DNA of 64,000 bases from Azospirillum lipoferum 4B (GCF_000283655.1 NC_016622.1:322501-386500); one strand, 5' to 3'. Shown: positions 34,278 to 44,123, numbered from the stretch's first letter. The notes: generated by a model not told the origin, from the letters alone. Numbers and translations: made by a program.

Positions 34278-35663
34278 ATGTTCGAAGGCCTGACCGGACG
34301 CCTGGGCGACATCTTCGACAAGCTGCGCCGCCGTGGCGCGCTTTCCGAGGAGGATGTCTCGGCCGCGCTGCGCGAAGTTCGCGTGGCGTTGCTGGAGGCT
34401 GACGTCGCTCTGCCCGTCGTCAAGCAGTTCGTCTCCCAGGTGAAGGAGCGCGCCGTCGGGCAGGAGGTGCTGAAGTCGGTCACCCCCGGCCAGCAGGTCA
34501 TCAAGATCGTCCACGACAACCTCGTGGAGATGCTGGGTGAAGGCGCCGACATCAACCTGAACGCCGCTGCCCCGGTGCCGATCCTGATGGTCGGCCTCCA
34601 GGGCTCGGGCAAGACCACCAGCACCGCCAAGATCGCGCTCCGCCTGAAGACGAAGGAGCGCAAGAAGGTCCTGATGGCCTCGCTGGACGTCCGCCGTCCG
34701 GCCGCCCAGGAGCAGCTGAAGGTTCTCGGCGAGCAGACCGGCGTCGCCACGCTGCCCATCGTTCCGGGCCAGGACCCGGTCGCCATCGCCAAACGCGCCA
34801 TCGAGACCGGCCGTCTCGAAGGCTACGACGTCGTCATGCTCGACACCGCCGGCCGCCTCGCCATCGACGAGGAGCTGATGGCGGAGGTCGCGGCCGTCCG
34901 CGACGCGACCAAGCCGGTGGAAACGCTGCTGGTCGCCGATGCGATGACCGGCCAGGACGCCGTCACCGTCGCCACCAATTTCAACGACAAGGTCGGTATC
35001 ACCGGCATCGTGCTGACCCGCATCGACGGCGACGCGCGCGGCGGTGCGGCCCTGTCGATGCGCCAGATCACCGGCAAGCCGATCAAGCTGCTGGGCGTCG
35101 GCGAAAAGATCGACGCGCTGGAGCCCTTCCACCCCGACCGCATCGCCGGCCGTATCCTCGGCATGGGCGACGTGGTGTCGCTGGTGGAGAAGGCCGTCGA
35201 GACCATCGACAAGGACGAGGCCGAAAAGCTCGCCCGCAAGATGGAGAAGGGCCAGGGCTTCGACCTCGACGACATGGCGATGCAGCTGAAGCAGCTCCGC
35301 AAGATGGGCGGCATGTCCGGCCTGATGGGAATGCTGCCGGGCATCGGCAAGATCAAGGACCAGCTGAAGGACGCCAACGTCGACGACGGGATGATCAAGC
35401 GCCAGGAGGCGATCATCTCCTCGATGACCAAGGCGGAACGCAAGAACCCCGACATCATCAAGGCTTCGCGCCGCAAGCGCATCGCCGCCGGTTCCGGCAC
35501 CTCGGTGCAGGAGGTCAACAAGCTGCTGAAGCAGTTCGAGACCATGCGCGGAATGATGAAGCAGGTGCAGAAGCTTGGGAAGAAGGGGATGCTGCGCGGC
35601 GGCCTGGGCAATCTGCTTCCGAAGGGACTCGGCGGCTTCGGCGGCAAGGGGCCTTTCGGCTGA
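34278..35663 (+). CDS. ffh: Signal recognition particle GTPase Ffh (SRP54)
   Basis: Binds signal sequences on ribosomes with 4.5S RNA and targets nascent membrane proteins to FtsY. 461 residues. N domain at 1-85; G domain with P-loop GLQGSGKTTSTAKIA near residue 107, DVRRPAAQEQL, DTAGRLAIDEELM, and TRIDGDARGGAALS; the Met-rich M domain from about residue 300 (MGGMSGLMGMLPGIGK, RGMMKQVQKLGKKGM). Followed by rpsP-rimM-trmD-rplS in the usual alphaproteobacterial order; rpsP begins 61 bases downstream. Confidence 0.98.
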   Translation: MFEGLTGRLGDIFDKLRRRGALSEEDVSAALREVRVALLEADVALPVVKQFVSQVKERAVGQEVLKSVTPGQQVIKIVHDNLVEMLGEGADINLNAAAPVPILMVGLQGSGKTTSTAKIALRLKTKERKKVLMASLDVRRPAAQEQLKVLGEQTGVATLPIVPGQDPVAIAKRAIETGRLEGYDVVMLDTAGRLAIDEELMAEVAAVRDATKPVETLLVADAMTGQDAVTVATNFNDKVGITGIVLTRIDGDARGGAALSMRQITGKPIKLLGVGEKIDALEPFHPDRIAGRILGMGDVVSLVEKAVETIDKDEAEKLARKMEKGQGFDLDDMAMQLKQLRKMGGMSGLMGMLPGIGKIKDQLKDANVDDGMIKRQEAIISSMTKAERKNPDIIKASRRKRIAAGSGTSVQEVNKLLKQFETMRGMMKQVQKLGKKGMLRGGLGNLLPKGLGGFGGKGPFG

Positions 35664-35724
35664 CCTGACCGCCTCTCGAAATCACCTGATACCTGTTTGA
35701 CTTGAGAAGAGAAAGTTTCGACCA

Positions 35725-36081
35725 ATGGCTCTGAAGATTCGTCTGGCTCGCGGTGGTGCGAAGAAGCGTCCGTTCTACTCGATCGTCATCGCGGACGCCC
35801 GCAGCCCGCGTGACGGCCGCTTCATCGAGAAGATCGGCACCTACAACCCGATGCTGCCGCGCGAGCACGAGCAGCGCATCATCCTGAACGCCGAGCGCGC
35901 CAAGCATTGGCTGTCGGTCGGCGCCCAGCCGACGGACCGCGTCGTTCTGTTCCTGGCCAATGCCGGCCTGGTGGAGAAGCCCGCCGTCCGCGAGACCCCG
36001 AAGAAGTCGGCTCCGAAGGCCAAGGCGCAGGAGCGTCTGAAGGCCGAGGCCGCCGCCGCTGCGGCTGCCGCCGAGGCCTAA
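35725..36081 (+). CDS. rpsP: 30S ribosomal protein S16
   Basis: Small-subunit protein of 118 residues. It starts [20 protein letters not shown] and continues with [23 protein letters not shown], the S16 signature. The C-terminal 35 residues form an Ala/Lys-rich extension ([20 protein letters not shown]) typical of alphaproteobacteria. Second gene of the ffh-to-rplS cluster. Confidence 0.98.
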   Translation: MALKIRLARGGAKKRPFYSIVIADARSPRDGRFIEKIGTYNPMLPREHEQRIILNAERAKHWLSVGAQPTDRVVLFLANAGLVEKPAVRETPKKSAPKAKAQERLKAEAAAAAAAAEA

Positions 36082-36130
36082 GGCTGGTGCCTGAGGTTGG
36101 GGTCGTGACGACGTGCCGGGTGCTCCTGCG

Positions 36131-36712
36131 ATGACCGCCAAGATCTGTGTCGGCCAGTTCGCGGGATCGCACGGCGTGCGGGGGCTGGTGAAGCTGCGCA
36201 GCTTCACCGCCGAACCCGCCGACATCGTGACCTTTGGCCCGCTGTCGGACGAAGCCGGCGCCCGCCGCTTCTCGGTGACGCTCCAGGGCATGGTCAAGGA
36301 CAACTTCCTGGCCAAGGTCGACGGGGTGACGAGCCGGGAACAGGCGCAGGCGCTGGCCGGTGTGCGGCTCTATGTCGACCGCGACGCCCTGCCGGCGACC
36401 GAGGACGAGGACGAGTTCTACCACGCCGACCTGATCGGCCTGCGTGCGGAACTCGCCGACGGAAGCCTCTACGGCACGGTGAAGGCGATCTACGATTTCG
36501 GTGCCGGCGACGTGCTCGAAGTCAGGACCGCCGGCGGGCCGCTGGAGATGCTTCCCTTCTCCAAGGCCTGCGTGCCGGTGGTGGATGTCCGGGGCGGCCG
36601 CATCGTCGTCGATCTTCCGGCCGTGATCGAAGCCCGCGAGGGCGCCGAGGACGAGGCGGAAGACGGGGGTGAGGACGGAAGCGGGGACCGGAGCGGGAGC
36701 GAGGGGCCGTGA
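36131..36712 (+). CDS. rimM: 16S rRNA processing protein RimM
   Basis: Assists maturation of the 30S head around S19 and S13. 193 residues from the ATG at 36131 ([10 protein letters not shown]); a GTG at 36113 is also possible. The RimM N-terminal beta-barrel is seen as [20 protein letters not shown] and the PRC-barrel domain as [16 protein letters not shown] and [13 protein letters not shown], with [13 protein letters not shown]. The last 25 residues are an acidic tail ([14 protein letters not shown]), an extension beyond the usual fold. The stop overlaps the trmD GTG start by four bases. Confidence 0.95.
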   Translation: MTAKICVGQFAGSHGVRGLVKLRSFTAEPADIVTFGPLSDEAGARRFSVTLQGMVKDNFLAKVDGVTSREQAQALAGVRLYVDRDALPATEDEDEFYHADLIGLRAELADGSLYGTVKAIYDFGAGDVLEVRTAGGPLEMLPFSKACVPVVDVRGGRIVVDLPAVIEAREGAEDEAEDGGEDGSGDRSGSEGP

Positions 36713-37518
36713 ACCACGGCGCCGAAGGCCCGCGGGTCTGGACCGCCAAGGTTCTGACGCTGTTCCCGGAGATGTTTCCGGGGCCGCTCGGCCATTCGCT
36801 GGCCGGCAAGGCGTTGGAAAATGGAGTCTGGGCGCTGGAATCGGTGGACATTCGCTCGTTCGCGCGCGATAAACACCGCTCCGTCGACGACACCCCCTTC
36901 GGTGGAGGGGCCGGCATGGTCATGCGGCCCGACGTGCTGGACGCGGCTTTGACCGCGACGGCGGGACCTGTGGGGGCACCGGGACGCGGCCGGGCGATCT
37001 ATCTGTCGCCTCGCGGACGGGTGCTGAACCAGGAACTGGTCAAGGAGCTGGCCGCCACCCCGGTGGTGACGCTGCTCTGCGGCCGGTACGAAGGGGTGGA
37101 CCAGCGGGTCCTCGATGCGCACGGCCTCGAAGAGGTCAGCCTCGGGGATTTCGTGCTGTCCGGCGGGGAGCTCGCCGCGCTGAGCCTGATGGATGCCGTG
37201 GTGCGCTTGCTCCCCGGCGTCATGGGCAACGTGGAGACGGCGGGCGAAGAGAGTTTCGAACGGGGGTTGCTCGAATACCCCCACTACACCCGGCCGGCGG
37301 TCTGGACCGACGGGCAGGGTGTGGAGCGCGCGGTGCCGGAGGTTCTGCTGTCCGGTCACCACGGAAAGGTCAAGGCTTGGCGGCTTGCCGAGGCGGAGGG
37401 GATCACGGAGGCCCGACGGCCCGACCTGTGGTCGCTCTACCAGGCGGGGCGTCCGGCAGAAAACGTTACGAACAAGGGTCGGCGGCAGGCTCGCCGGCGC
37501 GACCCGAAACCGGAGTGA
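36709..37518 (+). CDS. trmD: tRNA (guanine-37-N1)-methyltransferase
   Basis: SAM-dependent enzyme that methylates G37 of tRNAs and prevents frameshifting. 269 residues. Starts at GTG 36709 inside the rimM stop. SPOUT/knot features: [20 protein letters not shown], the [16 protein letters not shown] loop, [17 protein letters not shown] and [21 protein letters not shown], with [20 protein letters not shown]. Normal length. Basic C-terminal tail [12 protein letters not shown]. Confidence 0.97.
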   Translation: MNHGAEGPRVWTAKVLTLFPEMFPGPLGHSLAGKALENGVWALESVDIRSFARDKHRSVDDTPFGGGAGMVMRPDVLDAALTATAGPVGAPGRGRAIYLSPRGRVLNQELVKELAATPVVTLLCGRYEGVDQRVLDAHGLEEVSLGDFVLSGGELAALSLMDAVVRLLPGVMGNVETAGEESFERGLLEYPHYTRPAVWTDGQGVERAVPEVLLSGHHGKVKAWRLAEAEGITEARRPDLWSLYQAGRPAENVTNKGRRQARRRDPKPE

Positions 37519-37559
37519 CGGTCCGCCGCGAGGCGCGCCGATAGAAAAGGGGTAGTGCT

Positions 37560-37955
37560 ATGAACCTGTTGCAGCAGCTCGAGCAGGAGCAGATCGAGAA
37601 GGCCCTCGGCGGCAAGACGATCCCGGAGTTCTCCTCGGGCGATACCGTCCGCGTGAACGTGAAGGTCGTCGAAGGCACGCGCGAGCGCGTCCAGGCCTAT
37701 GAGGGCGTCGTCATCGCCCGTAAGAACGCCGGCCTGAACAGCTCCTTCACGGTCCGCAAGATCAGCTACGGTGAGGGCGTGGAGCGCGTGTTCCCGCTGT
37801 ACTCCCCGCGCATCGATTCGATCGAGCTGGTCCGCAAGGGCGCCGTCCGTCGCGCCAAGCTGTACTATCTGCGCGATCTGCGCGGCAAGGCCGCCCGCAT
37901 CGCCGAGCGCACCACCGGCCGCGGCATGGTCAACGGCCGCCGGGCTGCCGAGTAA
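37560..37955 (+). CDS. rplS: 50S ribosomal protein L19
   Basis: Large-subunit protein of 131 residues at the 30S-50S interface. Begins [14 protein letters not shown]; the L19 block [20 protein letters not shown] and the conserved [19 protein letters not shown] are present. AAAAGGGG ribosome-binding site 8 bases upstream. Last gene of the ffh cluster; a weak terminator follows at 37992-38020. Confidence 0.98.
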   Translation: MNLLQQLEQEQIEKALGGKTIPEFSSGDTVRVNVKVVEGTRERVQAYEGVVIARKNAGLNSSFTVRKISYGEGVERVFPLYSPRIDSIELVRKGAVRRAKLYYLRDLRGKAARIAERTTGRGMVNGRRAAE

Positions 37956-37991
37956 GGCGCCCACCGGTTCGTTCCAGGTTCATAGATTCGG

Positions 37992-38020
37992 CGCCCGGCC
38001 GTCAGGCTGGGCGTCTTCGT
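37992..38020 (+). terminator. Probable terminator after rplS
   Basis: Nine-base arms CGCCCGGCC (37992-38000) and GGCTGGGCG (38005-38013), one G-U pair, loop GTCA, followed by a modest T-rich TCTTCGTC. It separates the rplS and rpmH units; efficiency may be partial because the T-run is broken. Confidence 0.5.
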
Positions 38021-38056
38021 CCCGTCACCATCAGCAAAGCTTAAGGAGTAGGCGCC

Positions 38057-38191
38057 ATGAAGCGCACGTTCCAGCCCTCCAAAATCGTGCGTAAGCGTCG
38101 CCATGGCTTCCGCGCCCGTATGGCCACCGTCGGCGGCCGCAAGGTCATCGCCCGCCGCCGCGCCCGCGGCCGCAAGGTTCTGAGCGCCTGA
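38057..38191 (+). CDS. rpmH: 50S ribosomal protein L34
   Basis: Very basic 44-residue ribosomal protein, [20 protein letters not shown] at the start and ARGRKVLSA at the end, the complete L34 family sequence. Strong TTAAGGAGT ribosome-binding site 8-10 bases before the ATG. rnpA starts 8 bases after its stop, the universal rpmH-rnpA arrangement. Confidence 0.97.
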   Translation: MKRTFQPSKIVRKRRHGFRARMATVGGRKVIARRRARGRKVLSA

Positions 38192-38199
38192 TCCCCGCG

Positions 38200-38586
38200 A
38201 TGGCGGCGCCGGACCACAAGGTCGGGCGCCTGATGCGGCGGCCGGAATTTCTGGCCGTGGCCGGGACACGGCGCAAGCATGTGGCTCCCGGCCTGATCCT
38301 CCAGGTGCGCCGGCACGACGACAAGCAGCGGCCCGCCGATGGCGGTCCGTCGATCCGTCTCGGACTGACGGCGAGCCGCAAGGTCGGCAACGCGGTGGTG
38401 CGCAATCGCGCCCGCCGCCGTTTGCGTGAGGCCGCGCGGCAGATACTGCCCATCCACGCCGCACCGGGCCACGACTTCGTCCTGGTCGCGCGCGGCGACA
38501 CGGCCGAGCGGCCGTGGACCGACCTGCTCGGCGACCTGACGGCCGGGCTGAAACGCCTCGGCCTGTGGCGCGAGGCGGCAGGGTAG
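38200..38586 (+). CDS. rnpA: Ribonuclease P protein component
   Basis: Protein subunit of RNase P, binding the catalytic RNA and pre-tRNA leader. 128 residues. Seen: GRLMRRPEFLAVAGTRRKHV and the RNR-type motif RLGLTASRKVGNAVVRNRARRRLREAAR, then GHDFVLVARGDTA. Start ATG at 38200, immediately after rpmH. yidD follows 15 bases downstream. Confidence 0.95.
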   Translation: MAAPDHKVGRLMRRPEFLAVAGTRRKHVAPGLILQVRRHDDKQRPADGGPSIRLGLTASRKVGNAVVRNRARRRLREAARQILPIHAAPGHDFVLVARGDTAERPWTDLLGDLTAGLKRLGLWREAAG

Positions 38587-38601
38587 GGGGCCCGCGACGT
38601 C

Positions 38602-38973
38602 ATGTTTCGCATTGCCGGCCTCAGCCCACTCGCGCATCTTCTTCGCGCGCTCGTTTATCTCTATCGCTGGACCTTGTCGCCCTTCGTGGGCTGGCATTGC
38701 CGTTTCCAGCCGACCTGCTCCTGCTACGCCATCGAATCGCTGGAAAAGCACGGCGCCATCCGGGGGGGATGGCTGACGCTGCGCCGGCTCGGGCGTTGCC
38801 ATCCCTGGGGCGGGTCCGGCTGGGATCCCGTGCCCGACACATCGGCCCCGTCATCGTCGCGCGGCGGACTGCGCCGTCACCACTTTGATGCGGCGGATCG
38901 GGAAAAGGGCATGCGGCGGTTGCTCAGCCCGGCGAAAACCCGTAACAAGGCCGCGCACACGCCGCCCTTCTAG
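38602..38973 (+). CDS. yidD: Membrane protein insertion efficiency factor YidD
   Basis: Small membrane-associated protein of 123 residues that aids YidC-dependent insertion. The family core is plain: [40 protein letters not shown] and [18 protein letters not shown], including the conserved Cys residues. The last 35 residues are an unconserved basic tail. Sits in the rpmH-rnpA-yidD-yidC order. Confidence 0.95.
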   Translation: MFRIAGLSPLAHLLRALVYLYRWTLSPFVGWHCRFQPTCSCYAIESLEKHGAIRGGWLTLRRLGRCHPWGGSGWDPVPDTSAPSSSRGGLRRHHFDAADREKGMRRLLSPAKTRNKAAHTPPF

Positions 38974-39000
38974 TAAAGGCCCCACGGCAACCGGGACGCC

Positions 39001-40728
39001 ATGACCGACCAACGCAACCTCATCATCGCGATTGCCCTGTCGATCGCCATCCTTCTGGGCTTCCAGTATTTCTACGAGAAGCCGCGGGTGGAGCAGCAGA
39101 AGCAACTCGCCGCCCAGCAGGCCGCCCAGACGGAGCAGTCGGTGCCGGTGCCGGCCCCCGGCGTGCCCGCCCAGCAGCCCCCCGCCATGGCAGAGGTCGC
39201 GAAGGAGCGCCCCGTCCTGCTTGCCGAGCAGCTGGCGGCCGGCGCCCGCGTGAAGATCGACACGCCGGCTCTGCACGGCTCCGTCAACCTCGTCGGCGGC
39301 CGCATCGACGACCTGACGCTGGCCCAGTACCACGAGACCCCGGACCCCAAGAGCCCGGAGATCGTGCTGCTGGCGCCGGCCGGCACGCCCGCCGCCTATT
39401 ACGCCGAGTTCGGCTGGGTTCCGCAGGGCGCCGGCATCGCCACCCCGACCGCGACCACCCGCTGGACCGCCGACGGCACCGCGCTGACGCCTGAGAAGCC
39501 GCTGACCCTGACCTGGGACAACGGCCAGGGCCTGGTGTTCGAGCGCAAGATCGCCGTCGATCCGGACTTCATGTTCACGGTGACGCAGACGGTCCGCAAC
39601 ACCGGCGCCAACCCGGTCACCCTGCTGCCCTACAGCCTGGTGTCGCGCACCGGCACGCCGCAGACCTCGGGCTATTACATCCTGCATGAAGGCCCGCTGG
39701 GCGTCTTCAACGGCACGCTGACCGAGCGGTCCTACGACGACCTGCGCAAGAAGGGCACCGAGCCCATCGAGACCACCGGCGGCTGGCTCGGCATCACCGA
39801 CAAGTACTGGCTGGTGTCGGTCATCCCGGACCCGGCGCAAAAGGTCACCGCGCGCTTCGTCCACAGCACCGTCGCCAATGCCGACCGTTATCAGGCCGAC
39901 TTCATGGGCGATGCGGTCACCGTGGCTCCCGGCGCCTCGGCCGAGAGCACCGGCCGCCTGTTCGCCGGCGCCAAGCAGGTGAAGCTGCTGGACGCCTATT
40001 CCGAAAAGCTGAACATCAAGAACTTCGATCTGGCGATCGATTTCGGCTGGTTCTATTTCCTGACCAAGCCCTTCTTCTACGCGCTCGACTTCTTTGGGCA
40101 GGTGCTGGGCAACTTCGGCCTCGCCATCCTGCTGCTGACCGTCTGCGTCAAGGCCGTCTTCTTCCCGCTCGCCAACAAGTCCTATCAGGCGATGAGCAAG
40201 ATGAAGGCCCTGCAGCCCAAGATGCAGGAGCTGCGCGAGAAGTTCAGCGACGATCAGGCGCGCATGAACCAGGAACTGATGGCCATGTACAAGCGCGAGA
40301 AGGTCTCGCCTGTGTCGGGCTGTCTGCCGATCCTGATCCAGATCCCGGTGTTCTTCGCGCTCTACAAGGTGCTGTTCGTGACCATCGAGATGCGGCACGC
40401 GCCCTTCTTCGGCTGGATCCACGACCTGTCCTCGCCCGATCCGACGACCATCTTCAACCTGTTCGGCCTGATCCCCTGGGATCCTCCCGCCATGCTGCAT
40501 CTCGGTGCCTGGCCGCTGATCATGGGCGTCACCATGTGGCTGCAGCAGAAGATGAACCCGGCCCCGCCGGACCCGATCCAGCAGAAGGTGTTCCAGTTCC
40601 TGCCCATCGTCTTCACCTTCATGCTCGCCGGCTTCCCGGCCGGTCTGGTGATCTACTGGGCCTGGAACAACCTGCTGTCGGTCGCCCAGCAGTGGACCAT
40701 CATGCGCCGCATGGGCGTGAAGGTCTGA
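39001..40728 (+). CDS. yidC: Membrane protein insertase YidC
   Basis: Inner-membrane insertase of 575 residues, working alone or with SecYEG. N-terminal signal-anchor NLIIAIALSIAILLGFQYF, then the large periplasmic beta-sandwich domain (about residues 60-340), then five C-terminal helices: FGWFYFLTKPFFYALDFFG, NFGLAILLLTVCVKAVFFPL, SGCLPILIQIPVFFALYKVL, and others, with the cytoplasmic coiled-coil MKALQPKMQELREKFSDDQA. The hydrophilic groove Arg is in VCVKAV/first C-terminal helix region as Lys/Arg typical of Gram-negatives. Followed by a strong terminator at 40770. Confidence 0.97.
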   Translation: MTDQRNLIIAIALSIAILLGFQYFYEKPRVEQQKQLAAQQAAQTEQSVPVPAPGVPAQQPPAMAEVAKERPVLLAEQLAAGARVKIDTPALHGSVNLVGGRIDDLTLAQYHETPDPKSPEIVLLAPAGTPAAYYAEFGWVPQGAGIATPTATTRWTADGTALTPEKPLTLTWDNGQGLVFERKIAVDPDFMFTVTQTVRNTGANPVTLLPYSLVSRTGTPQTSGYYILHEGPLGVFNGTLTERSYDDLRKKGTEPIETTGGWLGITDKYWLVSVIPDPAQKVTARFVHSTVANADRYQADFMGDAVTVAPGASAESTGRLFAGAKQVKLLDAYSEKLNIKNFDLAIDFGWFYFLTKPFFYALDFFGQVLGNFGLAILLLTVCVKAVFFPLANKSYQAMSKMKALQPKMQELREKFSDDQARMNQELMAMYKREKVSPVSGCLPILIQIPVFFALYKVLFVTIEMRHAPFFGWIHDLSSPDPTTIFNLFGLIPWDPPAMLHLGAWPLIMGVTMWLQQKMNPAPPDPIQQKVFQFLPIVFTFMLAGFPAGLVIYWAWNNLLSVAQQWTIMRRMGVKV

Positions 40729-40769
40729 TCGTCGGATCTTCGACCCCTCTGCCCATCGTCTGAGACCTG

Positions 40770-40816
40770 CCGCCGGCAAAGACCCTTGACGGGACTTTGC
40801 CGGCGGTATGTTTTTT
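40770..40816 (+). terminator. Intrinsic terminator after yidC
   Basis: Perfect 12-bp stem CCGCCGGCAAAG (40770-40781) with CTTTGCCGGCGG (40795-40806), a 13-base loop and a TTTTTT run at 40811-40816. It lies 42 bases after yidC and just before engB, so engB is probably read by its own start or by read-through. Confidence 0.85.
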
Positions 40817-40842
40817 AGCCCGTACCAACGAAAGCGCCCGCC

Positions 40843-41526
40843 ATGACGACTCCCGACACGCCGACCACGAACACTCCCAGCATCGTTTCCGGCTTCGACG
40901 AGGCCGCGCTGGAGGCCGGGCGGCTGCTGTTCGCCAAGGAGTGCGACTTCGTCTGGGGCGCCAACGCGCTGAACCAGCTGCCTGAGGCCGATTTGCCGGA
41001 GGTCGCCTTCGCCGGGCGGTCGAATGTCGGCAAGTCGAGCCTGGTGAACGCGCTGACCGGTCGCAAGACGCTGGCCCGCACCTCCAACACGCCGGGGCGC
41101 ACGCAGCAGCTCAACTTCTTCAACCTCGGCAACCGGCTGAAGCTGGTGGACATGCCGGGCTACGGCTATGCCAAGGAATCGAAGGAGAAGGTGGAGGCGT
41201 GGAACGACATGGTCCGCCGCTTCCTGCGCGGGCGGGTGACTCTGCGCCGGGCGCTGGTGCTGATCGATTCGCGCCATGGGCTGAAGCCCAACGACCATGA
41301 GATCATGGAGATGCTGGACCGCACGGCGGTTCCCTATGTCGTCGTGCTGACCAAGGCGGACAAGGTGAAGCCGACGGAGCTGGATAAGATCCGCCACGAC
41401 ACCCAGGCGGGGCTGAAGAAGCACCCCGCCGCCTTCCCCGACATCCACGTCACCAGTTCGGAGAAAGGCACCGGCATCGCCGAGCTGCGCGCCAGCCTCG
41501 CCGCGCTCGCACTCGCCGCGGAATAG
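40843..41526 (+). CDS. engB: Ribosome biogenesis GTPase EngB (YihA/YsxC)
   Basis: GTPase needed for 50S assembly. 227 residues. G1 GRSNVGKSSLVNALTGRK near residue 63, G2 TSNTPGRTQQLNFF, G3 LVDMPGYGYAKESKEK, G4 VLTKADKVK, and G5-like VTSSEKGTGIAELRASLA. The N-terminal 35 residues are an unconserved extension. Usual alphaproteobacterial position between yidC and argB. Confidence 0.96.
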   Translation: MTTPDTPTTNTPSIVSGFDEAALEAGRLLFAKECDFVWGANALNQLPEADLPEVAFAGRSNVGKSSLVNALTGRKTLARTSNTPGRTQQLNFFNLGNRLKLVDMPGYGYAKESKEKVEAWNDMVRRFLRGRVTLRRALVLIDSRHGLKPNDHEIMEMLDRTAVPYVVVLTKADKVKPTELDKIRHDTQAGLKKHPAAFPDIHVTSSEKGTGIAELRASLAALALAAE

Positions 41527-41541
41527 CACGGAGAGACGGCG

Positions 41542-42834
41542 ATGGGTGGCCTCTCCCCCGCGCTGCTGTTCCTGATGCAGGCCCTGCTGCTGATCGCGGG
41601 GCCGTTCCTGCTGTGGCGGCTCGGCGGCGGGCGTCACATCGCGCCGATGGTGGTGATCCAGATCCTGTTCGGCGTTGCTCTGGGGCCGTCGCTGCTCGGC
41701 CAACTGGTGCCGGAGCTGTGGGGCGTGCTGTTCGCGCCGGCCGCCCTGGCGCCGCTGTCGGGCCTCGCGCTGATGGCCGTCGTCTTTTTCGCCTTCCTGA
41801 CCGGGCTGCACCTCGACCCTGCCGATTTCCGCGGGCGGGGCGGCGCCTTCGCCACGGTGGCGCTATCCAGCATGATCGTGCCGACGCTGATGGGCGGAGC
41901 GTTGGGCTGGTGGCTGGCCGGCGCTTTTCCCGGCATGACCGGACCGCACGCCACGCCGGGCCTGTTCGCCGCCGGCTTCGGCATCTGCGTCGGCGTCACC
42001 GCCCTGCCGGTGCTGGGTGCCATCCTGCGCGAGATGGATTTGCTGGGCGATCGGGTCGGTCGGCTGGCGCTGGGCTATGCGGCGGTGAACGATGCGCTGC
42101 TGTGGCTGCTGATCACCGCCGTGCTGGCTTGGGCCTCGGCGGATGGCCTGTCGGGCGGTGGCGGCGGCTGGGCGGTTGCCCGGGTGGGGGCGCTGGGCTT
42201 CGCCTATGTCGGGGTGACCGTTCTGGTCGTGCGTCCGCTGCTGGACCGCCTGCTGGAGCGGGTGGCACCCGACGGGCGGATGGGGGATACCGCGGTGGTG
42301 GTGACCTGCGCCGCCCTGCTGTCCTCGGCCGCGGTGACCGAGCTGATCGGGCTGCATTATATCCTGGGTGCCTTCGTCGCCGGAACCGCCATGCCGCGGC
42401 GCTACGCCGCCGCGATCCTCGACCGGCTGGAGCATTTCTCGACATTGATCCTGCTGCCCTTCTTCTTCACGCTGACCGGGCTGAAGGTGAACCTGACGCT
42501 GGACGATCCGGCGCAGTGGACGGTCTTCGCATTTGCCACCCTGGCGACGCTCGTCGGCAAGATGGCCGGCACGACCTTGCCCGCGCGCCTGAGCGGGGAG
42601 AGTTGGCCGGACGCCCTTCGGCTGGGCACGCTGATGCCCTGCAAGGGCCTGATGGAGGTGATCGTGCTGACCGTCCTGCTGGAGGCGGGGGTGCTGTCCG
42701 GCGCCTGCTTCTCGGCGATGGTGCTGATGGCGGTGGCGGTGACCGCAGTGACCCAGCCGATGACCCGGCTGGCCGGATGGTGGCGCCCGGCCGGCGCGGC
42801 ATCGGCCGCAGCCGGCCGGCACGGGGGTATGTGA
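41542..42834 (+). CDS. Cation:proton antiporter (CPA2-type membrane protein)
   Basis: Integral membrane protein of 430 residues with about 12 helices and no cytoplasmic regulatory domain. The Na+/H+ exchanger pattern is seen in GVALGPSLLGQLVPELWGVL, ALMAVVFFAFLTGLHLDP, GVTALPVLGAILREMDL and YAAVNDALLWLL, with the Asp of the ion site. Substrate (Na+, K+ or other) is not readable. Start ATG at 41542 after GGAGAG. Sits between engB and argB, an insertion into the usual gene order; likely cotranscribed. Confidence 0.85.
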   Translation: MGGLSPALLFLMQALLLIAGPFLLWRLGGGRHIAPMVVIQILFGVALGPSLLGQLVPELWGVLFAPAALAPLSGLALMAVVFFAFLTGLHLDPADFRGRGGAFATVALSSMIVPTLMGGALGWWLAGAFPGMTGPHATPGLFAAGFGICVGVTALPVLGAILREMDLLGDRVGRLALGYAAVNDALLWLLITAVLAWASADGLSGGGGGWAVARVGALGFAYVGVTVLVVRPLLDRLLERVAPDGRMGDTAVVVTCAALLSSAAVTELIGLHYILGAFVAGTAMPRRYAAAILDRLEHFSTLILLPFFFTLTGLKVNLTLDDPAQWTVFAFATLATLVGKMAGTTLPARLSGESWPDALRLGTLMPCKGLMEVIVLTVLLEAGVLSGACFSAMVLMAVAVTAVTQPMTRLAGWWRPAGAASAAAGRHGGM

Positions 42835-42916
42835 CCGTTAAATTGACCCCTAGGCAACCGGCCGGCCTTTCCGTTAAAGAAACCCGACATTCCACCCCGA
42901 CAAAGGGCATCCTCCC

Positions 42917-43816
42917 GTGCAGACTCCCACCCGTGACGAGTGGCTCGCCAAGGCCCGTACCCTGTCCGAAGCGCTGCCCTACATGCGCCGCTATGCCGGG
43001 AGCACCTTCGTCATCAAGTACGGCGGCCACGCCATGGGCGACGCCAGCCTGGCGGAGCTGTTCGCGCGCGACATCGTCCTGCTGAAGCAGGTCGGCATCA
43101 ATCCGGTGGTCGTCCATGGCGGCGGTCCGCAGATCGGCCAGATGCTGGAGCGGCTGAAGATCAAGTCCAGCTTCATCGACGGCCTGCGCGTCACCGACAA
43201 GGAGACGGTCGAGGTGGTCGAGATGGTGCTGGCCGGCTCCATCAACAAGCAGATCGTCGCCGCTATCAACGGCGCCGGCGGCCGTGCCGTCGGCCTGTCG
43301 GGCAAGGACAGCAACCTGATCACCGCCCGCCGTCTGGAGCGCGTGCAGCGCGACCCCGACAGCAACATCGAGCGGGTGCTGGACCTCGGCTTCGTCGGTG
43401 AGCCGTACAAGGTCAACCCGCAGATCCTGCATGCTCTGGCGCAGTCGGACATCATTCCGGTGATCGCGCCGGTCGGCTTTGACGTCAACGGCGACACCTA
43501 CAACATCAACGCCGACACGGCGGCCGGCGCGGTCGCGGCGGCGGTGAAGGCGGCGCGCTTCTTCCTGCTGACCGACGTTGCCGGTGTCCTCGACAAGGAC
43601 AAGAAGCTGATCGAGAAGATGTCGCTGGAGGATGCCCACAAGGCCATCGCCGACGGCACCGCATCCGGCGGCATGATTCCGAAGATCGAGACCTGCATCG
43701 GCGCGGTGGAGCAGGGCGTCGACGCCGCTGTTATCCTCGATGGCCGCGTGCCGCATGCGCTGCTGCTGGAGATCTTCACCGAGGGTGGCGCCGGCACCCT
43801 GATCGGCAAGGCCTGA
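42917..43816 (+). CDS. argB: Acetylglutamate kinase
   Basis: Phosphorylates N-acetylglutamate in arginine synthesis. 299 residues from the GTG at 42917. Amino-acid kinase motifs: [15 protein letters not shown] near residue 36 with the phosphate-binding Lys, [62 protein letters not shown] and [17 protein letters not shown]. Typical length of a feedback-sensitive ArgB. A 95-residue unknown gene follows 19 bases later. Confidence 0.97.
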   Translation: MQTPTRDEWLAKARTLSEALPYMRRYAGSTFVIKYGGHAMGDASLAELFARDIVLLKQVGINPVVVHGGGPQIGQMLERLKIKSSFIDGLRVTDKETVEVVEMVLAGSINKQIVAAINGAGGRAVGLSGKDSNLITARRLERVQRDPDSNIERVLDLGFVGEPYKVNPQILHALAQSDIIPVIAPVGFDVNGDTYNINADTAAGAVAAAVKAARFFLLTDVAGVLDKDKKLIEKMSLEDAHKAIADGTASGGMIPKIETCIGAVEQGVDAAVILDGRVPHALLLEIFTEGGAGTLIGKA

Positions 43817-43835
43817 TGCTGCGAACGGGGGGCCG

Positions 43836-44123
43836 ATGAGCGACCTGCGCAAGGACCTGCTCCGCCAGATGAAGGCCATCCGCGACAGGATGGACCCGAA
43901 GCTGGTGGAGCGCGCCAAGCTGGCGGCGTTGGGCAAGGTCCCCTACGACAGCGATGCCGCCAAGGAGGCGGTCGGCCATTTCCTGGATGCCAAGCGGGAC
44001 GGCGGTGCCTTCCGCCGCAAGCTCGAGCAGGCGTTGCGGGCGGAAGGCACGCCGCTGGACCTCGACACCGAGGGGAAGGTGCCGCCGCCGGTGAAGCCAA
44101 GACGCGGCGGCCGGATGACCTGA
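43836..44123 (+). CDS. Small helical protein of unknown function downstream of argB
   Basis: Protein of 95 residues, basic, without Cys, signal or membrane segment. First 75 residues are predicted helical and charged (LRKDLLRQMKAIRDRMDPKL, RRKLEQALRAEGTPLDLDTE); the tail is Pro/Arg-rich (PPPVKPRRGGRMT). GGGGGG ribosome-binding site before the ATG. Lies between argB and the CorA gene with short spacers, likely one operon. I do not recognise a family. Confidence 0.7.
   Translation: MSDLRKDLLRQMKAIRDRMDPKLVERAKLAALGKVPYDSDAAKEAVGHFLDAKRDGGAFRRKLEQALRAEGTPLDLDTEGKVPPPVKPRRGGRMT

Noticed and set aside
40787-40816. TTGACG...TATGTT as a promoter for engB
   Set aside because: Spacing is only 15 bases and the bases belong to the yidC terminator stem.
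38851-41811. Minus-strand ORF of 986 codons
   Set aside because: Opposite yidC and engB; shadow frame.
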